Positions 17,512-27,562 of a stretch of 31,656 nt of DNA are shown piece after piece. The stretch comes from Amoeboaphelidium occidentale. Its lineage: Eukaryota > Aphelidiomycota > Aphelidea. Each line of letters begins with the position of its first letter. Position 1 is the stretch's first letter. The notes beneath the pieces are model-generated. The model was not told where the DNA came from. It searched no databases and saw nothing but the letters and a program-made list of their open reading frames with translations. Both the position numbers and the translations under genes were made by a program. The DNA is taken from positions 105,185 through 136,840 of the forward strand of contig JALGPX010000004.1 in the NCBI GenBank assembly GCA_023515795.1, given 5' to 3'.

Positions 17512-18147
17512 ATGTTTGATAACGCCATGGAATGCACTAATACACTCTGTGTCACAAATATTCCCTCAGAGTGTCTGCTTGATGATCACTTCAAGGAATG
17601 TCTTTTAGCAGAATTCAGTAGATATGGAGACATATGTCATGTTGCTTGGTTGCCTTCGTTCAGACGATGTCTAATTGTGTATGAGTATGATAAGTCGGCC
17701 AGAGACGCTAGAATGCATTTGAATGGAAAAGAATTACAAGGAACTGTACTGAAGATATTTTTTGGTAGCCCTACTGTGGTGCACAATCTTTATGATTCCA
17801 CTGATTCTTTGCTTCAATTGCCTGAACATGAAAAGATGTTTTTGATATCTCCACCTGTTTCACCTCCTGTGGGCTGGGTACAGGCTAAAGAAGAGCAGCC
17901 AAATACTTATGCTCATGGTCATCTGGAGATTGATCGCTTAGTTTCAGCTTTAAACACTCACGTCATGTCTCAAACACAAGTTCCACTTGATGCTGATGGG
18001 CCTTCTGTGGTGATATTCAAGCCAGACCCTATAAATGAAGACTTGCCAACGATTATTGTAGAAAATGTGGACGAAAATGAGGCTGATCTCTCAGTGAATA
18101 TAGGCCCTGTAGCAAGCGCACCACGGACCAGACTACCGTCGCGATAA
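17512..18147 (+). CDS. RCN1: Calcipressin (RCAN/Rcn1), calcineurin regulator
   Basis: Single-exon; 211 residues from the first in-frame ATG at 17512 (MECT at 17527 is also possible). The N-terminal half is an RRM-like fold (TLCVTNIPSE.. to KIFFGSP). The family hallmark FLISPPVSPPVGW lies at 110-122; in calcipressins its serines are phosphorylated and the segment docks on calcineurin. PSVVIF (164-169) corresponds to the PSVVVH calcineurin-docking segment of animal RCAN1. The protein inhibits or tunes calcineurin in the cytosol. It shares a 32 bp start-to-start interval with GART. The C-terminal TRLPSR is short compared with vertebrate RCAN. Confidence 0.95.
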   Translation: MFDNAMECTNTLCVTNIPSECLLDDHFKECLLAEFSRYGDICHVAWLPSFRRCLIVYEYDKSARDARMHLNGKELQGTVLKIFFGSPTVVHNLYDSTDSLLQLPEHEKMFLISPPVSPPVGWVQAKEEQPNTYAHGHLEIDRLVSALNTHVMSQTQVPLDADGPSVVIFKPDPINEDLPTIIVENVDENEADLSVNIGPVASAPRTRLPSR

Positions 18148-18222
18148 ATGACGATTATTGCTGACCGAGTAGGACTTATTCTATATAAAATGCTTAAGTA
18201 AACTTTTGTGATAAAAGCTCTA

Positions 18223-19888
18223 TTATGAAGATTTTGTGCGTTTCTTGGCTCTAATATTCTTTAATGGATTCTTCTGCTTTCTCTTTCCTGCTCCCTTCTT
18301 CTTCTTACCTCCTGGTGGATTTCTTCTCTTGTTTAGTCTGTTGTATGTAACTTCAATGCTGTTAATTTTCACTGCAGTTCTCGCCTTCTCTGGCAATAGA
18401 TAATCAGGAACGTGTTTTAAGTGCTCTTGTACTCTCTTAGTATGCAAGGCTGTATCGTGCCTTAACGCGTGCAAATCGCTGGGTTTAGCTTTGAAATGTG
18501 CCTTCAACTTTGTGGAATGCAAAATTTCCTGCTTAACATCTTTCAGTCTAGCTTCCTTTATACTATTCTTTTTCACTTGTTTAAGAGCATCATCGCATCT
18601 GTATCGGAAAGATTCTACTTGAGACATATCAAACTCATACTTTGATATTTCCTTCTTCTTTGCTTTCTGTTTGTATTCCACTTTCTTAAATACTTTGTTG
18701 TCGGATTCAGTAACAAAAGAAAACGCTGAAAAGTTAGAAGACGACTTCGAATAAATTACCTGTTCCTGAATTATCACCACGAGCAGTACGTCCAACTCTG
18801 TGCGTGTACGCTTTGGGATGAATAGGGAAATCAAAATTGATTACTGCACCAACATTCTGAAAATCTATACCTCTTGATACACCGTAATCCTTATCTTTCT
18901 TGATGGTGCCCTCTTTTTCATCTTCTTTCTTCTCTTCAGTTTGTTTGTGAGTTAATGTTGCTTCATCAGATGCAATCAAGTATTCATAGACGCCATGATT
19001 AAATTGTTGGACTAAGTGATAACGAGAATTGAAGGGTAACTCAGAGTTCAGAACACATGACTTGATCCCAAATTGTTCCAAGAATAGTTTCAACTGATAG
19101 CAACGATCAATGTCTCTAACAAATAGCAAACATTTTCCAGTGATCAGCTTCAACTTCAAAATAAAGTACGTGAGTAAAAACTTGTCAGCTTCCTTACACT
19201 CTGCCCAATACTGTACGAGATTGAAAGATGCATCGTGCTCATCCTCTAACTGAATTGTATGCGGATTTCTCAAGAACAGCTGCTTCAATGCATCAATCTC
19301 AGGAATGTATGTCGCACTCAATAAGAAGGATTGAAATACTGGAGGCAAGAAAGTCGTAATCTTCTTCAGATCATCTTCGTAACCAAAAGATAAGATCATA
19401 TCTGCCTCGTCAATGGTCAGACTTTGGAAATCAGAAGTGACTTTGACTTGTCCTGATGATAACTCCGACGCCAATTTCGAAGGGGTTGACACAATAATGT
19501 TCATATCAGCAAAAACTACGGCCTGATCGATTAAGTTCACGCATTTAACTTCCTTGCTTGCGTACATTAGGAGTTTTTGAACTTGATCATACACTTGAGC
19601 AGACAATTCTTTCGTTGGCACCAACACGATAGCCATCACGGAATCTTTGCTCTCGACGGAATCCAAAGACGCCAACAATTTGTTTATGACCGGAATGAGA
19701 TACGCAGCAGTTTTTCCGCTCCCAGTACGCGAAGTCCCAATAACATCTTTGCCTTCTTGAGCAGCCTTGATAACTTGCGCTTGAATCTTTGTCGGCGTTT
19801 CCCATCCCATTTTCGCGATGGCGCTCACCAGACGGGGATCTAAACCGAATGCATCGAACGATTCTGTCTTGTTATCTTCCTCTGCCAT
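18223..19888 (-). CDS. DBP9: DEAD-box RNA helicase DBP9/DDX56, two exons
   Basis: Exon 1 (19888-18760) and exon 2 (18725-18223) join across a 34 nt intron into 543 residues. Motifs in order: Q motif TPTKIQ (31-36), Walker A RTGSGKT (54-60), PTKEL, DEAD (160-163), SAT (191-193), [18 protein letters not shown] and HRVGRTAR, with GDNSGTAFSFV restored by the splice. [18 protein letters not shown] with the acidic/Lys-rich insertion just before it is typical of Dbp9, a nucleolar helicase needed for early 60S maturation. The C-terminus is Lys/Arg-rich, suiting nucleolar targeting. The residue before Walker A is Ser where Ala is usual (TSRTGSGKT). It is head-to-head with adenylosuccinate lyase, 61 bp between start codons. 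Confidence 0.95.
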
Positions 19889-19949
19889 TCTTTTGGATTT
19901 TCGTTCAGCGGAAATCTTTGTGATTCTTGATTCTGAGATCTCTTTTGAA

Positions 19950-21427
19950 ATGACTGCTGAACAGTCGAGATATCAGAGCCCCTTGAGTTCCCGTTATGCA
20001 TCTGAGGAAATGGCCTTTAATTTCTCGGACCAGAACAAATTTTCAACGTGGCGCAAGTTGTGGTTATGGTTGGCGAAAGCAGAAAAGCAAGTTGGCTTGG
20101 ATATTCCTGATAAAGCCATTGAAGAAATGGAAAAGCACTTGGTAAATTACTTACATAGTCATATCTTATGCCTTTGTAGAATGATATCGACTTTAAAATG
20201 GCTGCAGAAGAGGAAAAGAAAAGAAGACACGACGTGATGGCGCATGTTCACACATTTGGTCAAGTTTGTCCTTCAGCAGCTCCAATTATCCACTTGGGCG
20301 CCACTTCTTGTTACGTTACGGATAATGCTGATTTGATTTTAATAAGAAATGCTTTGGATATTCTGTTGCCAAAATTGGCTCGTTGCATTTCTAGACTTGC
20401 TGCGTTTGCTAAAACACACAAGGATTTACCAGCGCTTGGCTTCACTCATTTCCAACCTGCACAACTAACAACTGTTGGTAAGAGAGCCTGTTTGTGGATT
20501 CAGGAGTTATTGTGGGATTTGGATAATTTGGAACGTATCAGAAACTGGTTGGGATTCAGAGGTATCAAAGGAACAACAGGAACACAGGCTTCCTTTTTGA
20601 CTCTATTTGATGGTGATCATGGCAAAGTTGAGAAGTTGGATCTAATGGTAACTGAGATGGCTGGATTCAAGACGAATTTTCCAGTTACTGGTCAAACTTA
20701 TTCTCGCAAGGTTGATATTGAAATTGTTGGCGCATTAGCTTCATTTGGTGCATCTGCTCATAAGTTTGCTACAGATTTGAGACTTCTTGCAAATTTGAAG
20801 GAGATTGAAGAGCCTTTTGAGAAGGATCAGATTGGAAGTTCTGCGATGGCATACAAGAGAAATCCAATGAGAAGCGAGCGTGTTTGTTCTCTGGCTAGAC
20901 ATTTAATGACTTTGGTTGGTAACACTCATCAGACAGCATCTGTGCAATGGTTAGAACGTACTCTGGACGATAGTGCAAATCGTCGCATCACTATTCCGGA
21001 AGCATTTCTAACAGCTGATATCGTGCTGTCGATCATTCAAAACATTTCAGAAGGTATGGTTGTATACCCTAAAGTTATTGAAAAGAGAATTCAGCAAGAA
21101 TTGCCTTTCATGGCCACGGAGAACATAATCATGGCTATGGTAAAGGAAGGAGGTGACAGACAAGAATGTCACGAGATGATCAGAGTTCTATCTCAAGAGG
21201 CAGCAAAGGAAGTTAAACTGAATGGCGGCGACAATGATTTAATTGAGAGAGTAAAAAAGGAAGCGTATTTCAAACCAATTCATAACAAATTGACAGCATT
21301 GTTGGATTCAAAAACCTTCATTGGAAGAGCTCCTGAATTGACAGAAAAATTCTTGAAAGAAAGCGTTGAACCCGTTTTGGAAAAATACAAAGGAAACCTT
21401 GAAGGGGAGTCTAAATTAAATGTGTGA
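19950..21427 (+). CDS. ADE13: Adenylosuccinate lyase, two exons
   Basis: Exons 19950-20141 and 20180-21427 join across a 38 nt intron into 479 residues ([20 protein letters not shown] at the start). The enzyme works twice in purine synthesis, releasing fumarate from SAICAR and from adenylosuccinate. The fumarase/lyase signature [15 protein letters not shown] contains the catalytic-loop Ser284 and Lys290; the usual Pro after Met is Ala. [14 protein letters not shown] and [15 protein letters not shown] hold the other active-site segments. The splice falls inside [16 protein letters not shown]. It converges with RAD51, 33 bp between stops. The assignment is secure. Confidence 0.97.
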
Positions 21428-21460
21428 AATATATTCAAGATTTTACAAAAACTTTTTTAA

Positions 21461-22701
21461 TTAGTCAGAAGCATCTGCAATACCATCTGGCTGGATACTA
21501 AACATAGCCTCAGCTTCAGGTAAGCAAGGTGAATCATAAATCTTGCAAATTCTAGTTTCACCACGACCTTTTCTGAAATACAAACGAGTTGTTGAAGCAT
21601 GAGCCATAATCTACAATTTAACTTATGAACAGAGTCCATTAAAGATTACATTTCCTCCAATAGGCTTTTTAGGATCCGCAGCAAACATCGCACCACCGTC
21701 CACTTGCGCAACAACTTGATTACTAATAACGACAGCAACACCAAACTGAATAAGTTAGTTGTCTCAAGTAATTGTCCTGAATGATACCTCATCAGCCAAA
21801 CGCAATAAAGATCTTAAAAACTTTGCCAAATGCATTTGTCTAGCAGATAATTCACCTCTTCCAGAGAAGTCTGTTCTGTACAAAGCAGTAGCAGAATCAA
21901 CAATTAACAAGGAGTATTTTGACTCTGACATTAAAGCACTTGCTTGAACCAATAACTGATTCTGATGATCAGAGTTATACGCTCTAGCATAAGCGATATT
22001 ATCCAAAGCTTCTTCAGGGTTCAAACCAAAACGCTCAGCAATAGGAAAACAACGTTCTGGTCTAAATGTTCCTTCAGTATCAATATACAAACAACGACCA
22101 GCGCCACCACCTTGTTCTTGAGGCAACTAAGAACGTAAGATCAATCGTAAAACCTTTAAAACACATACTTGACAGGTGATAGCAAGCGTGTGACACAACT
22201 GAGTCTTTCCTGTTCTGAATTCACCAAAGATTTCTGTGATTGAGCCAGTCTCCAAACCACCACCCAACAACTTGTCTAACTCTTTGGAACCACTGGTGAT
22301 ATGGATTAAATCTTTTCTTTGTTCATAGTAATGAACGGCAGATTGAAAACCCATAGGAACAATTTTAGTGGCTACATTTTAAAAGAGAGAAAGATCAGCT
22401 GAAACAAGCCGAAAGAAATAAATGCGCACCTTCAGCCAAGATCTTGTCACATTTTGCTTCTGAGATACCTTTGATATTCAACAAGACTTTCTTTGGAGTG
22501 TAAACAACAGACTCGACTGTATTGTAACCAGCTTCAACCAATTTCTTGACATCAGCAGCAGAAATGCCATGGTCCTGTGAAAGGGAAATGATTAATGCTT
22601 AAATTAGAGAAACTTACTTCTAATTCCTGGATGGCGTGTGGGCCCTCCATAACATCTTCATCCATTTCGTATTCTTCATTCTGTGCCTGTGCTGCTGCCA
22701 T
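21461..22701 (-). CDS. RAD51: RAD51 recombinase, six exons
   Basis: Exons 22701-22618, 22574-22430, 22371-22169, 22126-21788, 21745-21650 and 21610-21461, with introns of 43, 58, 42, 42 and 39 nt, give 338 residues, nearly collinear with human RAD51 (339). RAD51 forms the nuclear filament on single-stranded DNA for strand exchange. An acidic N-terminus is followed by the HhH domain ([20 protein letters not shown]), Walker A GEFRTGKT (126-133), Walker B LLIVD, the L1 loop region, [20 protein letters not shown] and the conserved end [15 protein letters not shown]. It lacks features that would favour DMC1, and its N-terminus and C-terminus fit RAD51. All splice borders are GT..AG and keep frame. 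A TTTTCGC element lies 13 nt before ATG. It is the most intron-rich gene here. Confidence 0.97.
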
Positions 22702-22869
22702 CGTTTTTCAATCTGCGAAAAGAAATTGAAACTTCGAGCTGTGTCGCTGAAACTGTTTGCGCGCTCCTTCAAATCTCGCCCTGATGATGCGAGCGTCGTC
22801 GCAGAACTTCCGGAAACAGATTTGTCGCATTAATTGACAGCTCATCATAATATGTCGCAGTTATTAAAC

Positions 22870-22879
22870 TTTATTTATT
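22870..22879 (-). terminator. Overlapping AATAAA poly(A) signals fused to the mL40 stop
   Basis: The sense strand reads AATAAATAAA: the first AATAAA is the last two codons (Asn-Lys), and the stop TAA lies inside the second. The 3' UTR must be extremely short. Confidence 0.55.
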
Positions 22880-23377
22880 CTGTCCAGCTTTCAATTCAGA
22901 TACGCTGCAATTGACGATATTGTCATGATTCCATCTCAGCAAAGGCGGTGTATCCAATAAGAATCGACGATCAAGAGGAAAGTAAGTTCCTTCGTCCTTT
23001 AGCATTGCTTTCTTGAATAGTTCAGGTGATACTCTTTCCAGTTCTACATTTGCCCTCTGCATTGATCGCTGGAATGCAGATAGGAACCGAACACGCTCAT
23101 TATACTTTTCCTGTTCGCGCAATGTAATTGTTCTCTCAATGAAGTTTAATTTTTGCTGTACTTTGTTTTTTATCTCTGAAGGTATTGCCATTTGCTCAGC
23201 TGTCGGCGGATAAACCACGTCCTCGATCCCAGTTTCCACGTTCACTTTGATGGATTCCTTCTTCTTTCCTCGTGACCTGAAGCCTGACGCCTGAGTTGGC
23301 GATGTTCTTTTCTTTGCCTTCACCATTCCACCTCTCAGGATGGCAGATGATTTAAGTGCGCCAATTATAGAAGACAT
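22871..23377 (-). CDS. Mitochondrial large-subunit ribosomal protein mL40 (Mrpl28 type)
   Basis: Single-exon, 168 residues from the ATG at 23377. The N-terminus is basic with few acids (MSSIIGALKSSAILRGGMVK), which suits a mitochondrial presequence. A long charged helix (LNFIERTITLREQEKYNERV and on) is followed by LFKKAMLKDEGTYFPLDRRF then LDTPPLLRWNHDNI; the 'FPL..R....TPP...W' ending is typical of fungal mL40, a structural protein of the mitochondrial large subunit. The match is from memory and not searched. The stop codon TAA overlaps tandem AATAAA signals (22870-22879 on the minus strand). The gene is divergent from RMC1. Confidence 0.75.
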   Translation of the reverse strand: MSSIIGALKSSAILRGGMVKAKKRTSPTQASGFRSRGKKKESIKVNVETGIEDVVYPPTAEQMAIPSEIKNKVQQKLNFIERTITLREQEKYNERVRFLSAFQRSMQRANVELERVSPELFKKAMLKDEGTYFPLDRRFLLDTPPLLRWNHDNIVNCSVSELKAGQNK

Positions 23378-23506
23378 GATCAGAAAATGGTAGTTTGAGT
23401 ACAAGGGAATATCTTCATGATATCATCCCAGGGACTTCGCTCAACTTAGCCGCAACTTACAATAGACGATATCACTGGTAATCTAGCATACTTGTTAAAT
23501 GGAGCC

Positions 23507-25654
23507 ATGAAACGTTTCATTCTTAGTGTTTCTCGAATGAAAATAGCACAAGTCAGTAAAATCTCATCATTTGAGACACATTCACAATTCGACCCTGAGC
23601 TAAAGTAATTTGATTTCTACAGAAGATTCTTAATTTCTAAGGTGCATTTACATTCATGAGAATCCTGGCCAAGTTCTTGTGGTATTTACGAGGGACAGCA
23701 AGCGGCGAGTTAGAATACGGCATGACATGAGCCAATTCATGCGATTATCAAAAGACTTTCAATATTTCAGTTAGTTCCCTAATGATCTTGATGATTTTAT
23801 TAATTGTAATTTCTATATAGGCTGTTTAAAGTTTCCAAATACGATTGAAAGTGTGCATGTTGGAGCGAATAGCTCAGCCACAATTGCTGCTAATGCTTAC
23901 GATGGGGCAGATACTGGCGGAAAGTGGAGCATCCAAACGAAATCGGAATGTCTGGGCTTCTTCTATTTATCAGAGAATCGAATGGTTTGTGTGTGTCGGA
24001 AGAGTTTGGATATGATTGCTGTTCAGACGGGTGATGTTAAATTGTCGCAACAGGCATTCACAAATTTTACTGATTCTGTTCAATGGTATGTTCAAAGGAA
24101 AGATTTTTTATTCTTGTCGGATTATACTCTTTATCATGTCACAGATCGAAAGTTTACCAGAGTGTTCAATCTGGGTCACATCTTGAAGGAATCTATACAA
24201 TCTTTACAAAAAATATCTCAGAAGAATTTCGTATTTGTGGAACTCTACAAGAGGATTTATTTATTTTCAATCATGGAAATGACTCTTTACTCTGTTCTAT
24301 CGTCGGAACCTGTGCACAATGCGATAACATTATCTTGTCCATATGTTCCAGACTCAGTTGTGGCTGTTAATGTTATTGATAACATGCTCATTGTATCTTT
24401 TCGGACAGAAGCGCATTCGCTATTGTATGATATCAAGTCTTTTAGGTATCCATGTCCACCAATGACCACATCGTTCAGTATTGAGCCTGTGACGCTATCA
24501 TCATCAGCTTTAGCAGAATTAGTTGATTTCTATGTAACGGATGGTAAATTTTTAATTGTTCATTGCTAACCGTGTATTTAGATCTATGGGATTGTGCTAT
24601 TGATGACTTGCTATTCAGCAGTAAATATGGAGTACTTTGCCGGATGCGATTGAACATTGATGATATCGATAAGAGTTTTACTGCTGATCCTTTTTGGCCA
24701 GAACTAGCAAGGTTCTTTTCACGGCGGCGAGATTGTGTTTCTTACGTTTTAAACACTTTGAAGAGAATTGTTTCAAATCAGGAACTAAAATCAAATCGAG
24801 AAATATTTGATTATCTGTTTGCTCAGAATGATAATGGAGTAAGTTCTAGCTCTACAATGACGGCTACAAAAACGACGACAAGCGCAATTAAGAAGTCATT
24901 TTCCTTTTCTTCTGTGTTATCAGCCTTGACCTCTGCATCTTCTGTTGCCTCGTTCCACGTCGATAATCAAGTTTGGCATTATTCAATACCCACACAGTCA
25001 GAGATTTACTCTTTTGTTTTACATCCATTAATAACAAGGTTTACAGATTCTGGAAAAGACGGACAATCGGAACCAGCAACACCTATGGATAATTTTCCTG
25101 CGAGCTCGCCAAAGTTTAATGATCCTAGTCAGAAAAATTACATCACATGCTTTGTGTTAGAATTAATCACATCGTTAAAGCGGAATGGCGTGACTGTAGA
25201 TGGATACATGTATGAGTTTTTATACCATCTCTTACGGAACGACAAGGCATTGATAAATTACATGATTCAAGCAGATATTCTGCAAGATACTCCACGAATA
25301 GCACAAAATTTGGAGTTTCAGCCAGCTTTAGACATGTTTAAACGCTTGCGAAAGCACCATGATGTCATCAGATTACTGCTTAAAGAAAACCATGTAAGTT
25401 ACAGTTAGAGAGATTGAATTTACTTTTAGACCCTTGATGCTATAATATATGCGAGAGATAATGGGCTCCTAGCAGAGATCAAACCTAAACACTTTCTTGA
25501 GAGCGCACGGCATAATTGGACCATTTTCTTCAACACATATAAGTTTATGGAACAGAGGAATCTGTATTTGTACAACAACATGAAGTTCAGAGCAGAAGAC
25601 GGATGTGAAGAATATGTCAAGATCTTTGAAAAAGGTTCTTTTGATGAGGAATAA
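23507..25654 (+). CDS. RMC1: RMC1/Mic1, regulator of the MON1-CCZ1 Rab7 GEF, five exons
   Basis: Exons 23507-23604, 23642-23769, 23821-24543, 24582-25393 and 25430-25654, with introns of 37, 51, 38 and 36 nt, give 661 residues; human RMC1 has 657. RMC1 is the third subunit of the MON1-CCZ1 complex, which activates Rab7 on late endosomes and autophagosomes. Exons 1-2 rebuild FDPELKCIYIHENPGQVLVV, parallel to the human FFDEANKQVFAV start. A beta-propeller-like half follows, and the C-terminal Mic1 helical domain ends KFMEQRNLYLYNNMKFRAED then CEEYVKIFEK, matching human FFEQRNQRLRGSPNFTPGEH. A Ser/Thr-rich linker lies in the middle. The AATAAA at 25650-25655 contains the stop codon. The gene is absent from budding yeast, so its presence is informative. 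The exact first ATG is the weakest part of the model. Confidence 0.87.
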
Positions 25655-25655
25655 A
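25650..25655 (+). terminator. AATAAA poly(A) signal containing the RMC1 stop
   Basis: The hexamer runs from the last codon into the stop (GAA TAA A). Only 14 bp separate this stop from the opposing RA-PH gene stop. Confidence 0.55.
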
Positions 25656-25667
25656 CAACTGCTTAAG

Positions 25668-25673
25668 TTTATT
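25668..25673 (-). terminator. AATAAA poly(A) signal containing the RA-PH gene stop
   Basis: The minus strand reads CAATAAACT, so the stop TAA lies within the hexamer. The two convergent hexamers of this pair are only 12 bp apart. Confidence 0.55.
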
Positions 25674-27477
25674 GGCCAGGTGGAAGAGGCGGCGATGAAA
25701 GGGGAGGCGAAATTATTGGAGGCACTTTGAAGTCCTGTTCTTTTTGAGGATCTCGTATGATTCTTGGCGCTGTTGGGAATTTAGCTACATCGTATCTTTG
25801 CTCGGTCTACATTCGATTATTAATTTATGCGACTAAATAACCTTTTTAACGTCATTCATTGATACCGCCTTTTTCAAACCAGATTGTGAACCATGAGCTT
25901 TTGCACCTGAATCTCCCTCTATTTCAGGATTCGAGTCTAACAGTCGCTGGCCTTTTCCAGTTCGAATGCTGAGGATCCAGTCCTTAAATTTCTCGGCGTT
26001 GTCTGCTGCTAAATAATAAACGTACTCGGCATCTTTCATTAAGTCTTCTCGTTTGCCTTGAAACTTGAGAGCAAAGCAAAACTTTGTTGGACATTTCGTT
26101 CTAGGCCGAAGCAATGTGTAAACGTCATATTGATCAAGGAAGCACAGCAATGCACCGTTTGTACCTTTTGAATCCTTGGAATGATAAATAGCTTTTAATT
26201 GCAGCTCACAATATCGTTTTATCCACTTCCCGGTCTTCACTTCCAGATACAACATTCCACACATTCTTGGATAACCTGTTCGTGTTCCCTTGAAACATTA
26301 AAATATAATTTCAATTGTTACCTCAATTGTGAGAGTATCCGCATAATCATATTTCTTAATCATAAGCGCATTAATTGATTCCTCCTCCCAATTGGTCAAA
26401 ACATCTGTCACGATTTCGAATGATCGTAATGGCCTTTCAATGGCGTATTCGTTAATTAGCTCAAATAATGCCCATTCATCATTTCCACTGATATGAGCTT
26501 TTCGAACGAGACTAATACACACTTGAGATGCTGGCATAAGTGAATTAAGAATCAATGTCTTGAATGTCTTTGCGTTTTCAATATAGATACGCACAGCAAC
26601 TTTCATTACTTCTGCTGCATTCAATATATCGTTTGCTTTTTCTAGCTTCTGTGGATCCCGGTCTGCTTGGTTTGTGTCTGGGTTAGGCTTCGCGAGAGCT
26701 TCCGTTGAGCCAGAAGAATGAAGTTCCGGAATCGATTGTTCCCTAGCCAAAGGCCTCATCAGCTAGAACATTAATCGTAACAGAATATAACAAACGTTTT
26801 GAGCAACAGTCTTTCTAGGAGGCGGCTGTAGCTTATTACTCACTGACTCTGCTTCATGATTATTCGATGTCTTTTGATCATCATTTCTCTGTGTTGTATC
26901 CGGTCGCTTCTTTTTAACATACATGTCATCCAACTCCTTCAAAAGTGCATCCAGATCCTTAAAGTCCGACGCTGATGCCTTTTCAAATTTTATGTATTGA
27001 GACATGCGCTGTGCTTCAGCTTTTCGTTTTGCTTCAGCTACTTTGTGTGACTCGTCGTCATGCTCATGAGACATATCGATCTCTTCTGGCCCTTCGAGTG
27101 AAGCAGTAGAGCCTGAGACCTCTGTCTGTGACGCTTTCAATTGCGTCTCACTATGAGACTTTTTAAGCGATCTTGGTGGAGGAATAGGTCTTCCACTGTT
27201 ATCATGATCATTGAGCGGAACGATATTGGTCTTAAACTCTCTGCGATTATTGCTTGTATTAACTGGGCCTTTGTCCCGAATGGGAGAAGGCGGAGGAGGT
27301 GCCTGGTTTAGTAAGGTTTGGGCTACAGATAGTTCATCATCCACAGGACTCGCTCCAGCTGATTTATCGTTCTGATCATTATGTTGGCTACCATCTGACA
27401 GTATTTACCTTTGCTACTCCCTTCAAATTCCTTATCATATCATCCAAATCTTTTATATCTGCTAGTTTATCAGACAT
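25669..27477 (-). CDS. MRL-type RA-PH protein (RIAM/lamellipodin-like), five exons
   Basis: Exons 27477-27409, 27371-26796, 26762-26322, 26288-25842 and 25806-25669 (introns 37, 33, 33 and 35 nt) give 556 residues. The N-terminus has two short amphipathic stretches, IKDLDDMIRNLKGV and FKDLDALLKELDDMY, separated by Pro-rich runs (APPPPSP, RPIPPPR). A Ras-association domain lies at about 268-354 and is followed directly by a PH domain at about 371-475 (LLCFLDQYDVYTLLRPRTKC to FKDWILSIRTGKGQRLLD), the tandem that defines MRL proteins. The C-terminus is Pro-rich (PPIISPPLSSPPLPPGQ). In animals MRL proteins link Ras-family GTPases to talin and actin polymerisation. The domain order is visible; the partners in this organism are unknown. 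Confidence 0.82.
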
Positions 27478-27562
27478 TTTAAACTACAGGTGGTTGCTGT
27501 GTGTGCAAGAAATTTGAAACAAGATCAGTAAAACTAGGATATTCGAGCAAAAGTTCATCATT

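Noticed and set aside
21461-22701. DMC1 in place of RAD51
   Set aside because: Sequence is nearly collinear with RAD51 over the whole length, including RAD51-type N-terminal domain and C-terminus.
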